From contig JAFPME010000019.1 of the NCBI GenBank assembly GCA_017402445.1, forward strand, positions 53,215 through 117,214: DNA of 64,000 nucleotides. The letters are read 5' to 3'. The notes under the pieces were generated by a model that was given only the letters and a program-made list of their open reading frames with translations, was not told the origin of the DNA and made no database searches. Shown one piece after another: positions 45,371 through 52,430 of the stretch. The position numbers and the translations under genes were made by a program. This DNA is from Prevotella sp. GTDB taxonomy: Bacteria > Bacteroidota > Bacteroidia > Bacteroidales > Bacteroidaceae. The stretch's first letter is position 1, and each line of letters begins with the position of its first letter.

Positions 45371-46102
45371 ATGGATTCCGAAATAAAAGGCTACATCTTC
45401 GACTACGGCGGAACGCTCGACACGGGCGGACAGCACTGGGCACGCGTGATATGGAAAGCATGGCAGGGGCACGGAATGCCCGTCAGCGAACAGCAGTTCC
45501 GCGAGGCATACGTCTTTGCCGAGCGCACGCTCGACCGCAGTCCCATCGTGCTTCCGACATACACGTTCAAGAAACTGCTCGACGTGAAGCTGCGCCTGCA
45601 GATGGAGTACCTCTTCACCCACCGATGGTGGACGGCCGACAAGAAAGAGTTCACGCGTGTACACTTAACCATCTTGGAGGATCTCTACGCCGACGTGCGC
45701 AGGCACGTGGCACAAAGCCGGCTGGTCCTGAACGAGCTGCGCGAGCGATGTCCGTTAGTACTGGTGAGCAATTTCTACGGAAACATGGGCTCCGTGCTGT
45801 TTGAAATGGAACTCGACGGACTGTTCTCGCGCGTCGTGGAGTCGGCAGCAGTGGGCATTCGGAAGCCTGACCCGCGCCTGTTTCAGCTGGCTATTGACGC
45901 TTTCGGCCAAGCCGAAGCAGCAGCTCCCTCTCCGAGCGAAATCATGGTCGTGGGCGACAGCCTGCGCAACGACATCGCGCCGGCGCGCTCGCTGGGCTGC
46001 CAGACCACATGGCTCAAGGGCGAAGGATGGAGGGACGAACCGTCCGATGAGTCGCTTCCCACACATGTCATCACGGAGCTTCAACAATTGCTGAAGCTCT
46101 AA
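45371..46102 (+). CDS. HAD-superfamily phosphatase
   Basis: A cytoplasmic haloacid-dehalogenase-like hydrolase. Motif I IFDYGGTLD (the first Asp is the expected nucleophile; a Tyr-Gly stands in place of the usual second Asp region), motif II LVSNFY, motif III K in RKPDPRLF and motif IV VVGDSLRNDI. A helical cap domain lies at about 25-110. The 243-residue length is normal. It is the last gene of the five-gene operon, 15 bp after DUF5686, and could remove a phosphate from the lipid or polyol intermediate. Specific substrate is unknown. Confidence 0.82.
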   Translation: MDSEIKGYIFDYGGTLDTGGQHWARVIWKAWQGHGMPVSEQQFREAYVFAERTLDRSPIVLPTYTFKKLLDVKLRLQMEYLFTHRWWTADKKEFTRVHLTILEDLYADVRRHVAQSRLVLNELRERCPLVLVSNFYGNMGSVLFEMELDGLFSRVVESAAVGIRKPDPRLFQLAIDAFGQAEAAAPSPSEIMVVGDSLRNDIAPARSLGCQTTWLKGEGWRDEPSDESLPTHVITELQQLLKL

Positions 46103-46422
46103 ACACCTTCCGCACGCAGTCGTGCGTACTTGTTCCTATCGATAGTTCGGGGTGAAAGATCCTGAACTATCTGGATTCTACTTGTTTTACAGCTAATAAT
46201 TACGAAGAAATATTGCTATATATCGATAAAACGGAAATTTAAACAGACAAAATAAGCAATTATTGTCAAATGTTTTAATTTTCGGTTTGCTAACAACTTT
46301 AAGCTAAATAATATATGAATACATATTTATAAATACAGAATAAATCGATAAATGTAAAGTTAAAAAGTGTTTATTTAGTGCTTTTTGTCGTCATAAAACT
46401 TTTTTCGTATCAAAAAATACGC

Positions 46423-46430
46423 TAACTTTG
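46423..46430 (+). promoter_or_regulatory. -7 box (TAACTTTG) of the leader RNA
   Basis: Exact TAnnTTTG match. The expected transcript start is near 46437, more than 300 bp before the next ATG, and no closer box is seen. Confidence 0.65.
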
Positions 46431-46436
46431 CAGACA

Positions 46437-46611
46437 AGTTGATTAACCCCCTCTTTTACTGTCGAGGGGTGTTTGTTATTGAACAGGTACTGCACTCACT
46501 GGGAAGTGCGTCAGTTATCAAAATTTCTTTGGATTTTATATGGTCCTCTTGTCGTGAGACAAGGCACCAATGACTGAGGAACCTATGGCCTCGTGCAATA
46601 GGTTCCTTTTC
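46437..46611 (+). ncRNA. Candidate structured leader or small RNA of about 175 nt
   Basis: Visible pairings: CCCCTC/GAGGGG (46448-46453 with 46464-46469), GCACT/AGTGC (46492-46509), TCAGTTAT with ATGACTGA (46511-46518 with 46570-46577), TGGT/ACCA inside it, and CTTGTC-GTGA-GACAAG (46548-46563) with a GNRA-type loop. The end is an intrinsic terminator. It could be an independent small RNA, or an attenuator for the large secreted protein gene. It does not match tmRNA, SRP RNA or any riboswitch I can recall. Confidence 0.45.
46577..46611 (+). terminator. Terminator/attenuator in the leader
   Basis: A 10-bp perfect stem AGGAACCTAT with ATAGGTTCCT (46577-46586 and 46598-46607) followed by TTTTC. 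It lies 147 bp before the large secreted protein gene, with no further promoter box between, so it can act as an attenuator. Confidence 0.7.
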
Positions 46612-46758
46612 AAAAAAAAACAGAACAGGGCATAACCTGTAACATAGACATAAGTTCTCTCGCAGCTGAACGGATGCCCAACATCAACCAATAAATTCCG
46701 CGAAGCAAAAGAGACTATCCATATTTTAGATCACTATAATTAATTCAAACAATAAACA

Positions 46759-49700
46759 ATGAAAAGGTTTTTACTTTTTGCAATGATGTGTGTCTGCGTC
46801 TCGATAGGGACGTGGGCGCAACAGGATTATCAAATTGAGATTAACCACACTTGGCGTAGTAATTCCACCAATCAAAAAGTGGCTAAAATCTATTTGCATA
46901 ATTCTGGCTGCTTAACTGAAGCACTTGCTGCGTTGAATGACATGAACTATGACTATCAGGTTCTTTACATCAGCGGAGCTGGTGACGGTGTGGATTATGG
47001 ACATCAGGATTTGACGGATGCCGACCTTGGAGCTCTAAGTACGATTACCTGCGAGACAATCGACTTGCAGAACATGAACACTGCCAATCCTTTTGTGTTC
47101 TCTAACAGTCATGTGAAGAATGTCATCCTGCCCGATGGTTGGGATAAAAATGCCGTGCAGGCTGCCGGTAAGGCCTTGGCTGCTGATAATGCAGATTTTG
47201 GCTCTTGCCTCAGCCAGAATGGAAACGGCATTACCTATAAAGATGATTCTGGCAATTCGCAGACGGGTGCTGCTGTCGTTGCATACGTCAGCAAGGGCAA
47301 CACGCTCTACAATGCCATGATTCATACTTATTTTGACTCGAAGCCAAACAAAAAACTGAGAGATGAAAATGGCGAATATCTTAGCCAGTGGAATGAGGAA
47401 TTCCCGCGGGTTAAGTCTCTGACGCTTCTTGGCTATCCTTCTGCCAGCGACTTCTCTACTACTGGCGACTGGGATGCCAATGGCCATTTCGTGCCTAACT
47501 ACGAGCCGTTTGAGTTCTCAACTTCCCCGAATGCTCGACTTGATGAAAATGGAGAGGTGAAAGCAGACAGAGCTTCTTATGTGGATGGCACTGCTGAATG
47601 TGGCGGATTGTTGGGATGCAAAGGACTTATCGTGCTCGATCTTCGCGACGCCATCATCACTGAAGAATATTATAATGACCTCACGCTGACGTGGACTGGT
47701 GTAATTACCAAAGAAACTCAGCAGGTGTGGATACCTACCACGTCACAGCTCAAAACCATCCCTGCCGATTTCCTTAGCGGTGATGGTTATAGTGGAATTC
47801 GTGAAATTTGTATTCCTGCAAATATTGAAAATATTCGCACTCGTGCGTTCGCTTCACCCACTCATAACTTGGTTCACGTATGGACTACGGGAACAAACGA
47901 TGACATTATCTATGATAATGGTGCATGGATTACTGATGGCAAAGATGACACCACACCTGAAAATGATGTATACCACTTTGGAATGTCCGCTATTGACGAA
48001 TATGATGGTGTGAACAACGTCACCTATGGCACTTATACTTTCTCTGAGAACATCAAGCTCATCGAGAGCAATGCTTTTTCCACGGGTTATCGCGTGAAGG
48101 ATGTCTATAACCTTGCAGTTAATGCTCCTGAGTGCCATGTGGATGCATTCACCTCTGTGATGTATAACGGTTTCAATACATACGATCCGTCTGCTATCAC
48201 TGAAGGTATCATTGACCGTGAGGCATACACGAATAACAAGAAAAGCCGCATGTACATGACCATGTTGCACTATCCTCGTGAGTGCCAGACTCCTAACGTA
48301 CAACGATACACCGACCCTACACGCGAGTATAATGTCGCAACAGGTCTGCGCGACGGTCGCGGAAACAACCTCTACTTCCCCAACCAGAGCGAATTCACAA
48401 TTGCCTACGCACAGGGTACCTCTGGATACCTGTGGAACGCATGGGAAAACAAACGAACAGAATGGGGCGACATGGAAATTGCTTCTCCTCAAGGTTTCCT
48501 CGATCCACATTCTACTGATAATCAGACGCTGGCAAACACCAACTGGGAAAACAATCCCAACGAGAATAAGAACGACCGTTCGTTCTATGACGTGACACTT
48601 GACGGTATGAACAACTCAACGCTTACTGCTCCGTCAGGACTTGAACCTTATTATAACACTATTTGGGAAGATGCCCAGCTCTATCCTCAGGCTAAGTCTG
48701 TGACTTCCACCTACATATATTATCGTGATGATAATGGCGACTACGTGAAAGATGCTTCAAACGCTAATCTGTTCCGAGATTATGCAGGATCTGCCGATGA
48801 TGCTCTGGAACGTTACAGCCGCAAGCAGGATATTGGTTACTATAGTTGCTCGGATGGTCGTTTTGTGCAAGACTACACTTGGACTAAGGATGAAGCCGGT
48901 CGCTATATTCTTGATGGAGAATACACCTTAAATACGACTGGTGGTGGAGCCTATGTGCTAGACTACACATGGGTAAGGGACGATGCTAATGGAACCCACT
49001 ATCATCCATTGGTATCTACTGCATTCCCTGGTAATGAATGGGGTGAACTTCCCAATGATTTTAATAATCCTACTGATTACTGGTATGCAACCTTCAGGTA
49101 CAATTCGGATCCTAATGGTGAATATGTAAAGGTGTATGATGATTATTATACCGATGAAACTGTTCCAAGTTGGCATGCTAGTGTTTATGAACAAAACAAA
49201 GCAGCAGGAATGACATATAGTAGAGAACCTTTAGGCTATAGTCAGTGTACCAATAATGAAGATGTAAAGAATCACAAATATGATCTGTTTGTCGTTGGAG
49301 ACACTTATGCTCTTTGGACTTCTGATGTCAAAGACTTCGTGAATGGCCAGAAGTTTGCGAGAAATCCTATTGCAGGGGAGTATCGTGAATATAACCCATC
49401 GACCGATGAAGGATGTGATCGTTACGATATAACAGGAAATGGATTTGTCTTGGCTGTCAGTCCTGCTGATGATTCAAAACAGCACTACACTAAGAGCTAT
49501 GTTGCAAATTCCTACAGAGAGTTCGATTCAAGTAGAGACAAGACAGACGAGCCTCTGTATTGCTACGGAGAGTGTGATTTCGTTTCTGAAACTCCCATCA
49601 CCTACACCGTACAGAACGACTACCGTGGTTGGCACCAGTTCGTGCTTGCAGCTTACGCCACTAACCGCAAGACTCCGCTGGAGCCTGTACGCTCATTCAT

Positions 49701-50532
49701 CAGCGACTGTGACTGGTGGACCATCTGTGTGCCCTACGACCTGAAGTATTCTGATATGGTGATGTTCTTCGGAACAGAAGCCGATAAGAACAATGGTAAG
49801 GCCAAGATTCCTTATCTGAGTAAGTTGATGTATGTCATTCGTGATCAGAAAAATGGAATGATTACACTGATGTTTAGTAAGAACCTCATGGAGTATAAGG
49901 AGACCATGACCGCAACCAATCATGTTCATGGAACCATCAATGACACTGATGCCAGTGGAAAATATACTGACGTAGAGATTGCACGGGATCCTGTTATCCT
50001 GCATGCTGGTGTCCCATATCTGATTAAGCCGAACATGACGAAGAATGCTGATGGGAAGTACGATCGTCAGTTTGATATCTTCGCCGATAAGAAAGCAGAT
50101 TTATATTCCCGTCTGCATGCTGCTGCAACGCTGAAAGGCCATGAACAGATGAATCTGATCTATAATGGTGAGTACACAGTTCCCGCTTATGTCATAGGCG
50201 AAGGATCAGAAAAAACTGTTGATGAGAAGAAGATTACAAACCGCGACGGTTCTGAATTTACTTATAAGAGCGGTAAGATTAAGTATTTTGGCGAACAGAG
50301 AGATTATAAGATTTCTGACGACTTCACCTACACCTTCGTGGGTACCTACTATAACTCTGTCATGCCTCAGTTCTGCTACTTCCTCGGTTGGGACAAGACT
50401 TTGAACAACGGACAAGGCGGAGCAGCCTTCTGGTACAACCGTGTGGAAGAGAAGGATGCCTGGAACTGGAACAACGAGACATCTGCCCGAACTTCAACAC
50501 AGAGAAAGCCATCGACCCGGCAACCAGCCTGA
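46759..50532 (+). CDS. Very large secreted BspA-like protein, frameshifted near its 3' end
   Basis: Exported protein (1257 residues as read) with signal peptide 1-20 (ends GTWAQ). Parts resemble BspA-type leucine-rich repeats (TIPADFLSGDGYSGIREICI, ENIKLIESNAFSTGYRVKDV), used by Bacteroidetes and oral Prevotella for adhesion. The middle (about 640-900) has tyrosine- and aspartate-rich repeats with YTW or DYTW. A one-base loss near 50480 changes the frame: the last residues (SARTSTQRK...) are out of family, while the next frame continues the protein to a typical C-terminal tail at 50825. Intact length would be about 1355. It is more AT-rich than its neighbours, suggesting accessory DNA. The frameshift may be real or a sequencing/assembly error. 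Confidence 0.75.
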   Translation: MKRFLLFAMMCVCVSIGTWAQQDYQIEINHTWRSNSTNQKVAKIYLHNSGCLTEALAALNDMNYDYQVLYISGAGDGVDYGHQDLTDADLGALSTITCETIDLQNMNTANPFVFSNSHVKNVILPDGWDKNAVQAAGKALAADNADFGSCLSQNGNGITYKDDSGNSQTGAAVVAYVSKGNTLYNAMIHTYFDSKPNKKLRDENGEYLSQWNEEFPRVKSLTLLGYPSASDFSTTGDWDANGHFVPNYEPFEFSTSPNARLDENGEVKADRASYVDGTAECGGLLGCKGLIVLDLRDAIITEEYYNDLTLTWTGVITKETQQVWIPTTSQLKTIPADFLSGDGYSGIREICIPANIENIRTRAFASPTHNLVHVWTTGTNDDIIYDNGAWITDGKDDTTPENDVYHFGMSAIDEYDGVNNVTYGTYTFSENIKLIESNAFSTGYRVKDVYNLAVNAPECHVDAFTSVMYNGFNTYDPSAITEGIIDREAYTNNKKSRMYMTMLHYPRECQTPNVQRYTDPTREYNVATGLRDGRGNNLYFPNQSEFTIAYAQGTSGYLWNAWENKRTEWGDMEIASPQGFLDPHSTDNQTLANTNWENNPNENKNDRSFYDVTLDGMNNSTLTAPSGLEPYYNTIWEDAQLYPQAKSVTSTYIYYRDDNGDYVKDASNANLFRDYAGSADDALERYSRKQDIGYYSCSDGRFVQDYTWTKDEAGRYILDGEYTLNTTGGGAYVLDYTWVRDDANGTHYHPLVSTAFPGNEWGELPNDFNNPTDYWYATFRYNSDPNGEYVKVYDDYYTDETVPSWHASVYEQNKAAGMTYSREPLGYSQCTNNEDVKNHKYDLFVVGDTYALWTSDVKDFVNGQKFARNPIAGEYREYNPSTDEGCDRYDITGNGFVLAVSPADDSKQHYTKSYVANSYREFDSSRDKTDEPLYCYGECDFVSETPITYTVQNDYRGWHQFVLAAYATNRKTPLEPVRSFISDCDWWTICVPYDLKYSDMVMFFGTEADKNNGKAKIPYLSKLMYVIRDQKNGMITLMFSKNLMEYKETMTATNHVHGTINDTDASGKYTDVEIARDPVILHAGVPYLIKPNMTKNADGKYDRQFDIFADKKADLYSRLHAAATLKGHEQMNLIYNGEYTVPAYVIGEGSEKTVDEKKITNRDGSEFTYKSGKIKYFGEQRDYKISDDFTYTFVGTYYNSVMPQFCYFLGWDKTLNNGQGGAAFWYNRVEEKDAWNWNNETSARTSTQRKPSTRQPA

Positions 50533-50825
50533 AAGACCCTGCCCGCTGGATTCTCACATCTGGACTTGCAGGCTCAAACAAGGATATCACATGTGATGAC
50601 TTTGCCGTTACCAGTGGTGCCAAGGCTTATACGATGGACTTTGGTGCAACGAATGCATTTGCTGATGACGAGGAAGGTGTTGTTACAGAAATCAACAATG
50701 TGAAGACTACTGCAACGGAAGAAACCAGCGTCTATTCTGTCAATGGTATCTACATGGGCAACTCTGTGAATGGTCTTGCCAAGGGTATGTATATCGTGAA
50801 TGGAAAGAAATATGTTGTCAAATAA
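50481..50825 (+). pseudogene. Displaced C-terminal part of the large secreted protein
   Basis: In the frame starting at 50481 the sequence reads ICPNFNTEKAIDPATSLKDP and ends SVNGIYMGN...KGMYIVNGKKYVVK, the usual tail of Prevotella secreted proteins. It joins the upstream frame if one base is restored after GAGAC at 50476-50480 (giving ACN ATC). Without that base, the tail cannot be made as part of the protein. Confidence 0.75.
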
Positions 50826-50842
50826 TCATGAGGAATAGAGAT

Positions 50843-51094
50843 ATGAAAAAGAAATATTTGAAACCTTTCAGTGTTGTGTACTCAATGGAATGCACAGAAG
50901 GTCAACTACTTTCTGAAAGTCAGTCCGCCCGCAATATCGGCGGTGGTCCTACAGGTGAAGGCATGCCCGGCACTGTCGGTGAGACAGATGAAGATACTGA
51001 TCCCTACGGAGGTCATGGACAGGGTAATGGTGGCGGTGGTAGCCGCGGTAAGGATGATTCTGACCCCTGGGGCGAGGTTGACGACGAAGAGTAG
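50843..51094 (+). CDS. Small Gly/Asp-rich protein following the large secreted protein
   Basis: An 83-residue protein when started at the ATG at 50843 (an in-frame ATG at 50828 adds five residues). The N-terminus KKKYLKPFSVVYSMECTEGQLLSES resembles the KxYxxP...LLxxS leader-like region of many small Bacteroidales proteins. The C-terminal half is almost only Gly, Asp, Glu, Pro and Ser (GGHGQGNGGGGSRGKDDSD), with no hydrophobic segment. It lies 17 bp after the tail of the large protein and ends at a terminator, so it is in that operon. Function is unknown; a secreted or modified peptide is possible. Confidence 0.65.
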   Translation: MKKKYLKPFSVVYSMECTEGQLLSESQSARNIGGGPTGEGMPGTVGETDEDTDPYGGHGQGNGGGGSRGKDDSDPWGEVDDEE

Positions 51095-51132
51095 TCTTTC
51101 TCTGATTGTTTAGCAATTCGCAATGTGTTAAT

Positions 51133-51175
51133 GATAAGGGATGTGCCAATAACGGTATATCCCTTATCTTGTTTT
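51133..51175 (+). terminator. Intrinsic terminator of the large-protein operon
   Basis: A 10-bp stem GATAAGGGAT with ATCCCTTATC (51133-51142 and 51159-51168) plus a weak inner stem, followed by TTGTTTTC. Confidence 0.7.
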
Positions 51176-51254
51176 CTGTTACGTATTATTCAGTTGCTAT
51201 GAGGTGTATATAATATATGTTAGACTGAATTGACAAAAAATCTGAGCCATTCGC

Positions 51255-51285
51255 TTGTTTGGCTCCTTTTTTTTCCTTATTTTTG
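51255..51285 (+). promoter_or_regulatory. Promoter of the first Rpn-like gene
   Basis: TTG at 51255-51257 and TATTTTTG at 51278-51285 are separated by 20 bp. The box is 27 bp before the ATG at 51313, which argues against the upstream in-frame ATG at 51259. Confidence 0.65.
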
Positions 51286-51312
51286 CAGCGTAGTAACAAA
51301 ACGAACGTACCA

Positions 51313-52341
51313 ATGGCAAACCGCACTTACATCAGTTTTGACTGGGCTTTGAAGCGTCTGCTTCGCGACAAGGCCAACTTCGACGTTCTGGAAGGTTTTC
51401 TCTCCACGCTGCTTGAAACCGAGATTAAGATTCACCGCCTGTTGGAAAGCGAGGGCAACAAGAACCGTGACGATGCGAAATACAACCGTGTAGACCTGCT
51501 TGCAGAGAACGAAAAAGGCGAGCTTCTGCTCATCGAGGTTCAGGGCGAGCCCGAATTCGCTTATTTCCAGCGCATCCTCTTCGGCGCCTCGAAGCTTGTG
51601 ACGGAGTACATTGACGGTGGAAAGAACTACGAGAACGTGAAGAAGGTTTATAGCGTCAACATCGTCTATTTCGATCTGGGTCAAGGAGCAGACACCGTTT
51701 ACCACGGAAAGACGGAGTTCCGCGGCATCCACAACAATGAGCTGCTCAAGCTGACTCCGTTCCAGCAGCAGACATTCAAGGTAGACAAGGTGTATCAGCT
51801 CTATCCAGAGTACTACATCCTGAATGTTCACGACTTCAACCAGTGGTCGAAGGTCCCGCTGGAACAGTGGATGTACTTCCTCTCTACGAGCGAGATTCCC
51901 GACGATGCTTCGGCTCCCGGGCTTGATGCCGCTCGCGAGAAGCTGCAGACGTTGCAGATGGGCCGCGACGAGCAGGTGGCGTACGACCGCTACATGATGG
52001 ACCGTGCCATTCTTCGCAATACGATGATAACGGCCAGGGGCGAAGGTCTGTTGGAAGGCCGTGCAGAAGGCCGTGCAGAAGGCCGAGCTGAGGGCCGAGC
52101 TGAGGGAATTGCAGAAGGAAGAGCAGAAGGAAGAGCAGAAGGCCGGGCAGAAGGTCGTGCCGAGGGAATTGCAGAAGGAAGAGCAGAAGGTCTTCAGCAA
52201 GGACTTCAGCAGGGAGTGCATCACGCTCAGGTGACGATAGCTAAGAATATGAAGTCAATGGGTATGAATGATGCTCAGATCGCTCTCGCTATGGGTCTTT
52301 CCGAATCAGAGATAGGAAATCTGTTGCTGACGGAGTGCTGA
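51313..52341 (+). CDS. Rpn/PDDEXK family nuclease-like protein with AEGR repeats
   Basis: A PD-(D/E)XK nuclease/transposase-like protein of the Rpn family. The N-terminal domain (about 1-240) starts TYISFDWALKRLLRD and contains the nuclease core KYNRVDLLAENEKGELLLIEVQGEPEF (D...E-x-Q type). Residues about 249-292 are eleven tandem tetrapeptides of the AEGR type, encoded by 12-bp repeats. A short C-terminal part has a helix-turn-helix-like AQIALAMGLSESEIGNLL. Start 51313 follows the promoter; 18 extra upstream residues are rejected. Members are linked to DNA cleavage, recombination and in some cases phage defence. A second gene with the same plan lies at 59355. Confidence 0.82.
   Translation: MANRTYISFDWALKRLLRDKANFDVLEGFLSTLLETEIKIHRLLESEGNKNRDDAKYNRVDLLAENEKGELLLIEVQGEPEFAYFQRILFGASKLVTEYIDGGKNYENVKKVYSVNIVYFDLGQGADTVYHGKTEFRGIHNNELLKLTPFQQQTFKVDKVYQLYPEYYILNVHDFNQWSKVPLEQWMYFLSTSEIPDDASAPGLDAAREKLQTLQMGRDEQVAYDRYMMDRAILRNTMITARGEGLLEGRAEGRAEGRAEGRAEGIAEGRAEGRAEGRAEGRAEGIAEGRAEGLQQGLQQGVHHAQVTIAKNMKSMGMNDAQIALAMGLSESEIGNLLLTEC
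52057..52188 (+). repeat. Eleven 12-bp coding repeats in the Rpn-like gene
   Basis: Eleven units such as GGCCGTGCAGAA and GGAAGAGCAGAA encode Gly-Arg/Ile-Ala-Glu. Two runs contain identical neighbours, so slippage can change copy number in whole-codon steps without shifting the frame. Confidence 0.85.
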
Positions 52342-52358
52342 GCAGCAGACGAAAAATG

Positions 52359-52401
52359 ACTTGCGCCTTTATTCGTGAAAAAAACGGATAAAGGCGCAAG
52401 T
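52359..52401. terminator. Bidirectional terminator between converging genes
   Basis: A 13-bp perfect stem (52359-52371 with 52389-52401), extended inward by four pairs including one G-U. It lies between the stops of the Rpn-like gene and the GH3 gene. Confidence 0.75.
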
Positions 52402-52430
52402 TCTTTAAGTGAGTTTCAGAATGGTGTGGT

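Larger units (their letters stand above)
46103..46758. other. AT-rich intergenic region with structured leader
   Basis: This 656-bp stretch is clearly more AT-rich than the preceding 45 kb. It holds a TAACTTTG promoter box (46423-46430), a segment with several nested hairpins (46447-46577), an intrinsic terminator (46577-46611) and then about 147 bp without another promoter box before the next gene. Confidence 0.7.

Noticed and set aside
46437-46611. 6S RNA, SRP RNA or tmRNA
   Set aside because: No SRP apical motif, no tRNA-like ends and no long closing helix around a central bubble were found; kept only as an unnamed structured RNA candidate.
50470-50490. Programmed -1 frameshift in the giant secreted gene
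   Set aside because: No slippery heptamer or nearby downstream pseudoknot is evident; a mutation or sequence error is simpler.
52057-52188. 12-bp repeats as a CRISPR or non-coding satellite
   Set aside because: They stay in frame inside the Rpn-like gene and encode a regular tetrapeptide.
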